The notes below the pieces were generated by a model, which saw nothing but the letters and a program-made list of their open reading frames with translations, was not told the origin of the DNA and did no database searches. From Cokeromyces recurvatus (Eukaryota; Mucoromycota; Mucoromycetes; Mucorales; Mucoraceae): DNA of 64,000 bases. The stretch spans positions 248,001 through 312,000 of the forward strand of contig NW_026251414.1 of the NCBI RefSeq assembly GCF_025118155.1. Direction: 5' to 3'. Below are positions 20,816-32,901 of this stretch, piece after piece; within the stretch, counting starts at the first letter, position 1, and every line of letters starts with the position of its first letter. The translations under genes and the position numbers were made by a program.

Positions 20816-21813
20816 CTACCAGCTTATTGACAATTCATCATCTGATAAATATATGTCTGCAGGATTAAATGTATCTATATCACTATTGCTGTCATTGATA
20901 TCGTTTTCTGATAATAAATTATCATAGAAAATATGACTATTATTGCTGAATATATTATTTGAATATTTGCCTATCATATTATCAGTTATTATTTGACGAC
21001 CTAAAATTTCACTGTAATTTGTTCTCTCGGTATTATTACTTTTATCCTCTTGTATCAATGACATATTGAACATTTTTATATTTCTTCTATTATTCATATC
21101 ATTATCTTCTTCTTCTTCTTCAGAGATATTATCATCGTAATAAGATATCACTAAAGGCTGCCGTCGTTTCTTTTTTGTTGACTGTGTTATATTATTTGCT
21201 TTATATGGAAGGTGATCATAATCTTTTAATCTATGATGTCCATTAATTGTAGTAGAAGTACAACGAATAACAGAATCAGGAAGAGTATTATCAGATGATA
21301 TTGTTATATCAATAGGACTACTGCTGCTAAAATGAGGGTTAATAGTAGCATTAGCATCAAACCTATTATTAGCAAACGGTTTGTCAATCACTATAGTAGA
21401 TTGTTTAGTAATAGGGTTTTTCAATAATAGAAGGAGGATGGATAATAAAAATGTATTGCTGTACCAAAGTTATCCGTATTAGCCGAATCACAATAATTAC
21501 CTATAAATGATTTTTTAGTAGCAGTAGCAGTAGCAGCAGTAGCAGTAGCAGCAGCAGTAGTAGTTTTCTTGATTGCTGTAGTCGTGGTTGAGTGATGAAC
21601 CATATTCATATTGGTAAAGGAATTTGTAGTATGATTTACTGTAGGATAATGCGTAGTATTATATGTAAATAAAGAGGAAGAAGAAGAGTTATTAAAAAAA
21701 GATTTGTTATTACTTTTGAATGTGATAGTAGCAGAAGAAGCATTACTAGTATCACTAGAAAATGTACTACTACTTACTGTACCGTTATTATATTGTCTAT
21801 CTCTCATGCTCAA
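20816..21813 (-). CDS. Hypothetical low-complexity protein, frame interrupted at 21421
   Basis: A first frame from ATG 21813 gives 130 aa rich in Ser, Thr, Asn and Ala, with a Thr/Ala run near residues 85-105. It stops at 21421. A second frame overlapping by two bases continues for 202 aa rich in Asn and Asp, with an acidic stretch (ISEEEEEDNDMN), a basic patch (STKKKRRQ) and the C-terminal end DIYLSDDELSISW. Similar composition and direct abutment suggest one gene with a frameshift or an intron I could not place. No domain is recognised. The basic patch could be a nuclear signal. Confidence 0.45.
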
Positions 21814-24578
21814 GACTTTTTTTGAGTTAATGACTATAATAATAATTGTTTAGCTTAGCCTATTCATTCGTATGTACACTCACAGTGATATTTTAGTAAA
21901 TACATATCACTTACTTTTTTGATCATCTGTATAATGCCTTCGCATTAATAATTCATTATATTCGTCAACTGACTAAAAAATAATGTATATTAAAATATAA
22001 GTGTATACATATTGCAGAAAAATAGATTGCTTTTACATTCTCCTGATTATATGATTCTCTTTTAACAAGCTTTTGGGACAACCTTAAAGAAGTCATAAAG
22101 ATATACAATTATTGTAATGTAAGATGATCTAGTACTAAGTCAATTGTTAGGCTAAAAAAGCAAAATAAGTAAAAGAAAGAACTTTTGAGTAAATGACATT
22201 TGTATACATATATAATATCACTGATAAATTAAATTTTCAATATAAATTCAATTTCATAAAAAAGGCTGTATATTATTTTAACTGTCACTGAAGAGTTAAA
22301 ATCAATATTTAAGATACATCAGTTCTCTTTGATATTCAAATGATAAACCACAACATCATACATTGTATTAGTAAAAGTATTGTTTACATCTATATATGTG
22401 TTTATATTATATGTAATAATTTCATTCTATTACTAATGGTGTATAGTACATTCATTATCTTTTCTTATTCAATTCTACCGAGGGGTATTGAAAACTCTAT
22501 CCTTGATTTTAGCAAACTATATATACTGCTATTCCCATATATTGGGATATAAGAGGATACAATTCACTTTACCTCGCAACTTTCATTTTATAGACCTATT
22601 TATGCTCTTAAAGAACGTACTATCATGACTCATTATTCATAAATAAAATAAAATAAAATAAAAACTTATACATTCTAATTATTAAAGTTATTTATATGAA
22701 AATGTATATATATTTCATTAGCTTGAATATGTGTTCAATATGCGTATATAATAAAAGAAAAAAAGAACAGTTGATTATCTTTTTACACTTGAATAGATTT
22801 TTTTCTATAAATGAAATAAATTACTGAGCAGTATTTATATCTCTAATTATAAAAGGTTAAACTAACTTATTGTCGCTATCGATGTCCAAAACGAATCATA
22901 CTTCCATTTTCAAAGGCACATACTACTAATATCACCTTACCTATTGATAGTACCAGTAGTCGTTATTATAAAATAGCTTATCTGATGTAATACAAGTTAT
23001 TTTTTTCTTTTAGAGTTGGAAAAAAAAAAAAGAAATGTGGAAATTTTTTTTTATAGTAGAAAAAAGATACATGATGAAACTCAAAATAAAAAGCAAATTA
23101 ATAAGTTAGTTATGAGATAATCAATATGGGAGATATAAAGGGACTATTGAAATATACTAAGGTTCTCAAGAATCCTATTTGCTCAGAAGAAATGATAAGA
23201 AATCTTCAACTATATATAATCGATTGTGCTTATTTGAACAGAAGTTGATGTACTTCCTGATCAAAAAAAAATTTTTTTTTCAGATCATCTGTTATTTGGA
23301 ATTATATGTAGATTGAATTATTTAGCTTCATTCTTTAACATACAGTTTCTAAGATATTCAATGTCTAAACCTCTATATTTAAACACTCATTCTTTTCTTT
23401 GGATCAAAGTATTTTCTTCATTAAGTTTTTCAATAATGCAGAGTGATGAAGTCTTGTAAAGCTAAGATTATAAATATAAATATGTATATACATATATATA
23501 CATATATGTAATTTTCCATAAACTTATAGAGTGTATGTTTGTTCACATTTTTAAGCCTTCAAACTTCTTGCATAAACTATCTATTAAACCAGACCTTGTG
23601 GCTAACGGCTGTTGCTCTTGATAAATCTAGCATGTTCTTCCATTAATTGTGTGTGTGTTTTCATTTTTTTTTCATTTTATCTCCACTAGTGATATATATT
23701 TCTTCCTCCCCTGTGTTTACTTCATTCATAGCGACATTCAGCTTTTACGTTATTACTGAGTGGATTCTTAAGGTAAGAACTACAAACTTCAATAGTAATT
23801 TCAATAACGTACGCATGTCTTATCTGTTTTTATCTTGCATCCAAAGCAATTCCGATGAATATTTTTGTAAATACTTGTTTATTCATTCTTTAATCTATGC
23901 CTATGCTTCTCTATGCTATTTTATACTACTACTTACAGTCATATTAATCACATACAAATATTCACAGAAAAATAAACAAATACTGTATATACTGTATTAA
24001 ACTATATTTTTACTTTGTTCAATATAATAATAACGACAGTAGTAATGCAATAGTAATTCTAACTGGTAGACTGCTATCAATACATCCAACAAAAATGATT
24101 GACTTGAAGAAGACTTATTACTTATTTTATGTATCTCTCGACTGAAAAGATATAAACAAATCTATTTCAGTATACTCTAATAATTATTCTTTAAAGGTCA
24201 CGACTATATAAATATACGATGCCTTCATCATTGTGAATTATGAGATTTAAATACCAAAGCCAAATAACAATATGATGACAGCTGTCAATATATAATAATA
24301 TTTTTAAGGAAATGAGCAAGTACAACTAATAGACAATAATGCCAAGTAAGAAGTAACGATTAAAAAAGAAAAAAAAAATTAATAACTGACGCTAGTTTAT
24401 TACGTAATAAAAGATTAATTATGTAAAAAAATAAAAAAGCTTCTTAAATAACTTTACGTAATTCAAAACAATCATTATTAGCAAAAGCAGTTGTAAAAAT
24501 TCAACATTAGTATTCTTTTTTTTTTCTTTTTCCTTTTAATCTCGAGTTTAAAATACTATATTTTTCTTTTTTTATCTA
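21814..24578. other. Long AT-rich intergenic stretch
   Basis: About 2.8 kb with no gene I can support. A plus-strand frame at 23647-24000 (117 aa, very hydrophobic) starts in a GT repeat and shows no family features. Minus-strand text such as VVCAFENGSMIRFGHR near 22890-22940 looks protein-like but is isolated. The last 100 bases before the transporter are pyrimidine-rich, as usual upstream of genes here. Confidence 0.5.
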
Positions 24579-26027
24579 ATGTCCAATTCAAATACTAAAT
24601 TGGCAACAACAGTAGAAGACAATACTTGTATTCATCCTATTCCTTCAAGTGTGATCATTATTAATGAATCAACGCCTCTTTTACCTAAAAAGGACAACAA
24701 AAGACAACTCAGTACATTTATTTCCCCACTTACTGATCATCGAATTGTGTTGATCGAATTAAAAGGGTTATTATTACTAGTTTTAGCTTCCTTTTTATTT
24801 ACGTGCATTACAGTTATTGCCAAACGTGAACTCTTGTCTTCTTATTCGGCAGTGAATGTAGTTTTTATTAGTCGAGGTTGTATTCAATTACCTTTTGGTT
24901 TATTAAGTTGCATGTGCGTTCACATTAATCCCTTTAGTAGCAGACAAGTGGAACATCGTCGATGGATTCTTTTTCGTGCTCTTGCTGGTTCTATTGCTCT
25001 TTACCTATTTTTTTATACTTTAACAAAATTAACTCTAATAGAAGCAACAGGTTGTATTCATATATGTATATACATATATAAAAGGAATGTTTTATATACT
25101 CATCATACTATATTTATAGCTATTTTCTTTTTGGGTCCTATGTTTAAAGTTCTTTTGGGATATTTTCCATTTTTTGATCAACACTACTACTCTCCATCTT
25201 CTTCTGTCTCTACAGTCGAGTTAATTTATATCTTATTCGCAAGTCTCGGTATTTATGTTTTATCTAATAACCAGCAAAGTATAGAATTTATTTTATATGG
25301 ATTAATAGCGGCTATGATGTCTGCTATGGCTTATATGTCAGTCATTCGTATCAATCATCATACCGCTTTACTAGGTGATAAAGATCTTAAAATTCATATG
25401 ATGGTTCATCTTGTTTATTTTGGATTGATAACAATTTTGATTGGCTTATTTATCTGTATACTGAATTCTGATACAAGAAAGAGCTTGATGATATTGATAG
25501 AGAATGAGCAAGATATTGGATGGTTTATGTTAATTGGCATGCTTGCTTTTTTAGGGCAATATTTTATTAACTTGGGGTATACAAATGTATTATATACAAA
25601 TACATACATATAAGAAATTCTTACTCGGCTTTTTTTTTTTCAGATTGAAATTAGCACCATTAGGTCCAGGTAAATTGAAAAAAAAAAAAAAAAAACCTAA
25701 AATGAAATAAAAATAAAATAACATGTGAATCGTTCATCATTAATATAATATACAGTGATATTACTTCGTACAAGTGATTTTATATTCGCTTTTATATTCG
25801 GAATTATTCTGTTTCAAGAAATACCTAAAATGAATACACTTATTGGATCTTTATTAATTGTCGTGATGACAACAGCAGTTAGTATGCACCAATGGCATCA
25901 ACATTCTATCTTGAAGAAGAAGCAAAGAGAAATTGCAATTATGACAGGAAAACGAAAGAAAAGGCAGCAACAAGAGATAGCGACACATGTAAGTGATCAA
26001 CAAGTACCCTCTACTAGCTCAGCATAA
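24579..26027 (+). CDS. EamA/DMT-superfamily membrane transporter
   Basis: Four exons: 24579-25050, 25120-25576, 25644-25669, 25756-26027, giving 408 aa. The product is an integral membrane protein with about ten hydrophobic segments and two EamA-type repeats. Characteristic strings are LTLIEATAIFFLGPMF at the end of repeat one and LGPVILLRTSDFIFAFIFG in repeat two, both formed only after splicing. The N-terminal tail (about 65 aa) is cytosolic-like, with NESTPLLPKK resembling a dileucine sorting signal. Family members export metabolites or nucleotide sugars; the substrate here is unknown. Intron 1 (69 bp) is a multiple of three without stops, so the unspliced frame stays open and would mislead a gene caller. 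The third exon is only 26 nt. Confidence 0.88.
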
Positions 26028-26633
26028 ATAAATATATGTATATACCTTGTACTCTAAAATAAACATCTGCAAAAAAAAAAAAAGATACACTCATATTAAC
26101 ATATTCGTTGCGTAGACACACATGCTGAGTTAATGGAAAAGCAATCTGTTTATTTCAAACTCCATAATCAATTAGTTAACGATGAAAATCAGTTATAATA
26201 TAGATTAAATAATCTTGTAAATATAATACTTTATTCTTTTCAATATGTATATAAGCTTATAAGAAAAAAAAAAAGAAGGAAAGTATATGGATCGTTTATA
26301 AGAAGTATAATATAACTTATATAAGTGTCACTTTTTTTCATGTTTGTTACTTAATATGACCAAGAGAATAAGTATTAACACATACTATAAAGCAGCTGTC
26401 AAATCATTCTATTTATTTTATAGAGTCTTATCTATACAATACATCTTGGTCTTGTATAAAAGACAAAAAAAAAAAAGGCATATTTAAGATTAAACAATGT
26501 CAGTGATGAAGTTTATTCATAGAGTGATTCTCTTTTATAGAGATGATACTATTTTACAATTTTTATTTTTATAGATGTATCTATGGATATATGTGTATAT
26601 GTATATATAAATATATAAAAGGGTTCTCGGTTC
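26028..26633. other. Intergenic stretch between convergent genes
   Basis: AT-rich, with several A-runs. It holds the 3' ends of the transporter and the CAP gene. No further gene or repeat seen. Confidence 0.6.
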
Positions 26634-26913
26634 TTACATAGGGAAAACGTTCTTGGTATAGAGGCCAATAACATTTCCAGGAGGTTTGTAATCGCAAACA
26701 TAAAAGGTAGCTTTATAATTTTTACAGTATGTAGCGGCACAACCAATTTCAGTAGTTGAGTTCCAGACAAGTTGAGTAAAATGGCCTGTTACCTTACCAT
26801 TCTTAGAGCTACCAGTCTTATAATCATAGTCGACATTTTCTTCATAAAATCCATTGATAGCATCTCCTATGTCGGAATAGCCAAGACCAATGTTCTGACC
26901 GGTGCCTGGCATC

Positions 26914-26946
<33 letters not shown>

Positions 26947-27230
26947 AGATTCTTGATGTATAATATATACATATAAACTTTTTTTTTTTGTTATCTTACC
27001 ACACTATGCCCCCACACACATGTATCAGTGACTTTTTGAGCATGTGCCTCTAATTCTTTACTCCAAACAACTGGAGGAACATGATGTACTTCACGATAAC
27101 AGTTTGTCATTGCTAAAGCCATATCTTCGAGTTCTTCTTTAGCCGAGTCCGCAGGAGCAGCATATGCCATTTGGATGAGAGCAACGAAAAGGGCGATTTT
27201 CAAAGCAATAACTGTAGTAAAATGGAGCAT
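26634..27230 (-). CDS. Secreted CAP/PR-1-type protein
   Basis: Two exons: 27000-27230 and 26634-26912, joined across an intron (26913-26999) whose 3' part is an AAT/ATT repeat. The 169-aa product begins with a signal peptide (MLHFTTVIALKIALFVALIQMAYA) and holds the CAP domain: CYREVHHVPPVVWSKELEAH, CVWGHS, GTGQNIGLGYS, the CAP signature GHFTQLVWNSTTEIGCAA and the second signature FYVCDYKPPGNVIGLY. CAP (SCP/TAPS, Pry1-like) proteins act outside the cell; fungal ones bind sterols and lipids. Cysteines for the usual disulfides are present. I chose ATG 27230 because it gives a clean signal peptide; an upstream ATG at 27290 would add 20 residues that read like untranslated leader. Confidence 0.9.
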
Positions 27231-27599
27231 TTGATAAGGATTTCTTAAAAAAAATAATAATAATATTAAAAAACCGTTGATACGATCCATATTATCCTCT
27301 CTTTTATATAGATTTGTCTTTTATGATTAATGTTACCTAATAATATTGTATGATGATGTTAAATGACATTTGTGTCAAATTGAGTTCCAGATTAGGATAC
27401 CTAATTGTCTATGTTTACACAGATATAAAAAAAAAGTGTGATAGACAGCCTTATAAAGATCATTCTCACTCTTCGCAAGTTGTGATACATGTATATCATT
27501 TCTATATTCTATTTAATAACGTACTATAGTATATATTTCTTTTTTTTTTTTGTTTATCTTTATAGTTAAAAAAAAAAGAAACTTCGAGATATATACACT

Positions 27600-27631
<32 letters not shown>

Positions 27632-27911
27632 GAGAGATGCAATAGTATATAATTATTATCATATAAAACAAGAGACAATATGTAATCAATTAATGCTATT
27701 GATTATCACTGGTAGAGCGATCAAATAATAATAACTTTATTTTATTTTTTCTAAATTTTGACGGGCTTTCAAAGTAAATTAGTACCGTTTAACTTTATTA
27801 TAATATGAGACGTTTGACAAATATAATCTATAGCTTTGTGTAATATTATGGGTTACATTCAAAAAAAAAAAAAAAAAGCAAAAAGAGAGGAATAAGAGTT
27901 AAAGGGAAGGA
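27231..27911. other. Intergenic stretch with T- and A-runs
   Basis: Upstream region of the CAP gene. It contains several pure T- and A-runs (for example T 27602-27624) and no coding region. Confidence 0.55.
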
Positions 27912-28322
27912 TGTCACGTATCTTCATACACTTGCCTGTAATTATATGACATGAATCCTGAATCAAAGGATATGAGCCATAAAAGAATGTTAGTATCTAA
28001 AGAAGAAAAAAAGTACGCCCTATTGATTCAAGGAACTGCCCTATTAGTTAAGGTGTTTTAACGATCTGGTTTAAGTTTTAAAATTATTTGATCTGAGTAT
28101 AAGTTCCTGACGCCTTTTACATTGGATTAAAGACGATATGAACCCTTTATAAAAATAAATATTTAGAACTAATAGATAGGATGTCTTATAATTGACGCCT
28201 TCAGATGATTGGATGTTAATAAGTGTTTGATGTTTACAAAATGTTAATTGTAGTATGCACTATAATGTTTTACTCTCTATTCAATTCAACTTTATAGTTT
28301 ATTCTGTATTATGTAATTTATC

Positions 28323-28354
<32 letters not shown>

Positions 28355-28367
28355 CATATCTGTAACA
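27912..28367 (+). repeat. Dispersed LTR-like repeat, copy 2
   Basis: A diverged second copy of 11981-12475 in the same orientation, sharing ATGAATCC.GAATCAAA, the TGATTCAAG block, GTTCCTGACGCCTTTTA, GATTAAAGACGATATGAA and GATGATTGGATGTTAATAAG. A run of about 28 T near its end is not in copy 1. Begins TGTC and ends TGTAACA. No target duplication seen. Confidence 0.55.
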
Positions 28368-29248
28368 AGTTGGACATATGCTTCAAAAAAAAAAAAAAAA
28401 TTCCAAACAAAATCCTGGCCTTGCTGCTATAATCGCATTCACTCAAAGTTATACATAATTAATGTCTGAGTCTGGTTGTTGTTGAAGTATGTCTCAATGT
28501 TAATTGTTATCGTCTATTAAGGTAAAAATAAAAAAAAATCAGGTAAAAAAATAAAAAAAATCAGGTAAAAAAAATGATTGAAAAAAAAATCATGTTAACT
28601 CAATTACCACATAAAGGCAAACATTTTTTTTTTTTTTTTAAGGTTTGCATTGGATGGGAAAATCCAGTAAATATTAAATCTTTTTGAAAAAAATGCACAC
28701 AGCGTAAGAGGTAAAAATGGCTACTGATATTGATGGTTGCAAGATTTTTTTTTAATAGTTGGATTAGAGGAGAGAAATCAGACAGAAACAAACAGTAACC
28801 AAATCCAGACTAAAGTTTATACTATATTCCCGTGTATATTGCTCTAATCAATTTACTATAAGTGAGACAGTAAGAGTGCCTTTTTTAGAAGGAACATGTC
28901 TTAGTTAAAAGGTGAAAGTACCATCAGCACCAGCTTACAGTTAGAAGATTTGCTGAAACCCTAAAGTTAGAAATATATTCAAATGTCTATTACGTATCAA
29001 AAAAAAAAGTAAACTAATGTTTGAAAATAAGACTTTCCTTACATTTCCATTAGATAGAAAATTGCGCCCTTTTTTTTTCTTTTTTTTTTCCCTTTTAGAT
29101 AAGCACACTGTCATAATTTGTGCTGTTTTAACTCAAGTTACTGGATGTAACTGAGAAATGCTCAAGTAAACTTTCTAAGCATCAGCTGAACACTGTCGTC
29201 AATTATATGAAACGCTCCAATGAGTGCATTCATAATGTCAAAATTCGC

Positions 29249-29300
<52 letters not shown>

Positions 29301-29359
29301 GCATACGTCTAACTCTGTAGATTATTTGTTGTTAGAGGTTGCACTTTATACAATTAAAC
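28368..29359. other. Stretch without a gene, with tandem A-rich repeat and T48 run
   Basis: At about 28519-28572 the unit AGGTAAAAATAAAAAAAATC is repeated about three times. A run of 48 T occupies 29250-29297. No gene is supported. Confidence 0.55.
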
Positions 29360-29995
29360 TTTTTTTTTTATTATTTTTATAAATTAAAATGTATAAAGTG
29401 ACCTATGAGCACATAATATCTTTGTTATATTGGATTGCCCAAGTCAGTTCAAATTATGTAAAAAAAAAAAAAGTATCTAAAAACCCTCTTACGGGACAAG
29501 AGGTAAAAAGGTAAAAGAAAGGAAGAAGAGAAGGTGAGAAAGGAAGGGAGAATATTGCTAACAAGTTTAAAGAGACAACCAGTTGAGTCATTTCCTGCCT
29601 GGATCAAAAAGTGGAGGGGGTAGTTTGTCGTGCATTAAGTAATCCATTTCGTGTAGAATGGTGCACATAACTGGCCAACGATAGAGCCAGGCAGAAACAT
29701 CCTGAGAATTTCGGAGCTTATGCTGAGGGAGATGAGTTAAAAGAAAGGAAAGGGGATCTGCAATTGATCGTAGCAAGATTAAACCGGTGCGCATGTGCAA
29801 GCATTCAGTGGCGTGTGACCGACTAAAGTGTACATGGGGATGATATGGGCAGACTTTAGGTATTCCTCCGGGTAACCAACCAAGACGCCATCGAATAGTT
29901 CGACTACGCTCACTGTGTGTCATGGGTAACCAGAGTATCGGATCAATAATCATATTGGGGCGGCAAGCGGATAATATGTCTCTACGATTAAATTC
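29360..29995 (-). mobile_element. 5'-truncated LINE copy (LINE-A)
   Basis: On the minus strand, 29995-29588 encodes the C-terminus of LINE ORF2: IDPILWLPMTHSERSRTIRW, GWLPGGIPKVCPYHPHVHFS with the Cys/His motif, and SAWLYRWPVMCTILHEMDYL to a stop at 29588. The 3' untranslated part extends to about 29360 and shares blocks with the 3' end of LINE-B. It lacks all 5' sequence, as is usual for LINE insertions, and begins directly at the 3' tail of LINE-B. Confidence 0.82.
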
Positions 29996-30280
29996 TGAGT
30001 TTTTTTATGATTATTATTATTATGATTATTATTATTTTTAATTTTTTTGGCAAAATAAATGCACAATATTGCCCGAGCCAGTTATAGAGGGGAAATAAGA
30101 ATAAATATCTTTCTAAAGGACAAGAAGGGGAAAAAAAAAGAAAATAAGAAGGAAAAATAAAAGAGCAGTATTTTGGAATTAAGAGAAAATATAAGGAGGA
30201 AAAAGCGAAAAAAGTGAGAAGAAACAATTTAATTCCAACCAGACCAAAGGAACCGGGAAGACACACACTATTACTTGGAC

Positions 30281-32899
30281 AACCAATTCAGCAGCATGAG
30301 ACCAGGATCGGCAGGATCGGGAGGAAATTCATCATAGAAGTAGTAATCAAGTTCATGTAGAATTGTATAAATAATAGGCCATAAAGTATACCAGCTCGTA
30401 CAATCAGAAGGACGACGAGGTTTATGTAGTGGAAGCAAGTTGATTCATAGTGAGAGAGGCTTTATTGATATTATGTTGGATTAAAGCAGCATAGTCAATT
30501 AGACCACCAGGTTTTATAGGAACACCAAGATAAAAAAAGGAGGATTCTTTGGGAATAGCAGTACCATATAATTGATATGGTTGAGGATCATTGGTAGGAG
30601 CGACTATGACACATTTTAATGGGTTCCACCGATAACCTAAGGAGTAACTATGGACTTCGCATTGGTGCAGTAAAAGAAGTGAGTTTCTCAGGGGAGGCAA
30701 TAAGGACGACATCATTAGCATAGAGTAGACAATTAAGGGACGGTACAAATGTAGTAACTGCATCAGTAGTGGAGGAGTCATTGAGTTGGTGTGGTAACTT
30801 CAAACGAGCTGGAAGTTGGTTGATATAGATTGAATATAGAAACGGAAAGAGAATAGACCCTTTTAAGACGCCAGTGACAGGGGAAAAACGATACGATATA
30901 TGATTATCGAGAAGAACTTCAATTTGAACCTGATCAAAGAGATTTTTGAGAACTCCAAGCAAAGCCGGACAGAGATGAGGCTGAAGCACTTGCCAAATAT
31001 AGGAACGATCAACAGTATGATACGCCGATTTAATATCTAAAAAAGCAAGAGTAGGAAAACAGTTGTGGTTACGTCGGAGAATAGAGCAGATTTCGACAAG
31101 ACATTGAACTTGATCAAGAGAGCTACGAGATTCGCGAAGTCAGCCTTGAGCAATATCAAGAGTAGGGGATTGTTCTAGTAGGCTAGGGTACAAGCATTTT
31201 TCAAATAATTTACGAAAAATAGATGTCAAGCTAATTGGTCTAAAGTTCCCTGGGTCACTTTTAGAGCCTTTCTTGTGTATCGGTACTACCTGCGCAACTC
31301 GTCATGATAGTGGAGTATAGGACCATTGCCAGCAGGTACTAAAGAGATGTAGAAGCTGGGTAACCAAAGTGTGAATAAGGGATAATAACATTTCCGTTTG
31401 TATGTGATCAACACCAGGAGCTTTTTTACGAGGCAGTTGTTTTAGAGTCTCATGAATTTGTTCAGATGAGAAGGGACAAAGATTTAAATTAAAAGGAAGA
31501 CCACTAGTTATAGGAGAAGATGAACCCAAATTAGATGGTGAAGTGAGGAGTTGCCCGGCATAGATACTTTGAAGATGGTCGGCCATAACGTCAGCCGGAG
31601 CACGGTTAATATCTGGATCTGGTGAGAAGGAAGGCTTTACCGATCTGTTTTTACGAATTCTGCTGAATCGCGCAATTGCTTTAGTATACTCGCCTTTAGA
31701 CATCTTGTCGCAAAATTGTCTCCAAGTTTCTCTACGCCGTTGTTGAAATAGTCGTTGCAGTAAAGCACTAGTTTCTTGATGTTTCAACCAGTAAGTTAAG
31801 AAATTCAGTCCATTTGCTTTTCGCCATTTCTTGTAATAGAACTGTTTAAGCTCGAAAGCCGATGTCATTTCAGAGGTCCAGAACTGTTTTAAAAACACAT
31901 CAGCAGTAGTATCCTTTTTTCCACAGATTTGATCCAACGATTCGTAGATAGTTTGACATAGTGAAGTTGAGAACTAGTCGATATAAGTACGGGTAGTATC
32001 TATATCTTGAAATGTTGTGGCTGAAGAGTCGACTATTCGCATATTTATAGCACTATCATTTGCATACTTAGCTTGGTGCCTTTCATAGTGATATAATTTT
32101 TTTCAGCTTTTTCAATCGCCAGTGTGGACGAGAAACCTCAATGGAAAGGCTATGAGATGAATGAACTTGAGGTAGATGAAAAGAGAAAGTCATAAAAGTG
32201 TGGTTAGAATTTAATAATAGATCGTCTCGAATATTAAGGTCAGGTGTCTCCAAATCAGTATTACTAAGGAAATAATCAATGATACTTATACCATAATAAG
32301 TATAACTAGTCAGTTGTTGTGATATTTCTTTTAAAATATCAAATAAAAAATATTAGAAAATAAAAAAATAATATTAAAACAAAAGAGTCAACGAGACCGA
32401 ACAACCGTTCTAAAGTCAATTATTTTATTTATGAATTAAATTGATGGGGGTATTTATAAGAATTGTTAGAGAAGTCTGAGGATAAGATGTGAATCAGAAA
32501 AGTGTTGGTTACGACCAAATAAGATATGTTATAGATAATGAAGTGTTAGTAGTTTTAATATTATTTGATGGAGTGGATCAAGAGAGTTTCAGAAGAATCT
32601 AGATAGAATTCCTCGAATAAATTTATGATCCGCATGTTTAATCAAGAAACATGACATTATAAGTCAGCTCATGACAGTTGTCCAAAAGCCAGCCGTTGGT
32701 TCCATAGAATCAAACCATGTGCTTCCATCCAATTGTAAAAGAGATGTCCGCTTGTGTTCCACCAGCTGTCACCAACCAATTCGCCAATACGAGAATTGAG
32801 GTCACCACATATAATAGTCTTGGTTGTGGAAGGGTAATCCATAGGTAATAGTGAGAGAATTTCTGATATTTGATCTGATTTTAAAGAAGGAGGAAGATA
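30281..32899 (-). pseudogene. LINE-B ORF2: endonuclease end, reverse transcriptase, C-terminus
   Basis: From 32899 down: the endonuclease motif CGDLNSRIGELVGDS near 32820, then after the solo LTR SIIDYFLSNT near 32280. The reverse transcriptase begins with FSRIRKNRSVKP near 31670 and has LPRKKAPGVDHIQTEML near 31420, VVPIHKKGSKSDPGNFRPIS near 31270, AFLDIKSAYHTVDRS near 31030 and the catalytic motif LLYANDVVLIAS near 30715, where YADD is expected. It then jumps from the thumb region (MNQLAS, 30435) to the last residues (LWPIIYTILHELDYYF near 30350), so the Cys/His region present in LINE-A is deleted. Several stops. Not functional. Confidence 0.85.
32318..32676 (-). mobile_element. Solo LTR 3 inside LINE-B
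   Basis: 359 bp. On the minus strand it starts TGTCATGAGCTGAC and ends AAATATCACA. The 5-bp duplication GTTGT flanks it (32313-32317 and 32677-32681). Removing the LTR and one GTTGT restores an open LINE frame across the junction (GQLTSYTYYG). A TATA-like TATAAATA (minus strand, 32451-32458) and an AATAAA-like signal are present inside, as expected for an LTR. A different family from LTRs 1 and 2. Confidence 0.9.
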
Positions 32900-32901
32900 T
32901 A

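Noticed and set aside
22860..22950. Minus-strand text VVCAFENGSMIRFGHR
   Set aside because: Protein-like but isolated; no start, no adjoining exon and no family assignment.
23647..24000. 117-aa plus-strand hydrophobic frame
   Set aside because: Begins in a GT-rich repeat, is dominated by Phe/Ile/Leu/Tyr from AT-rich DNA and shows no family motif or splice context.
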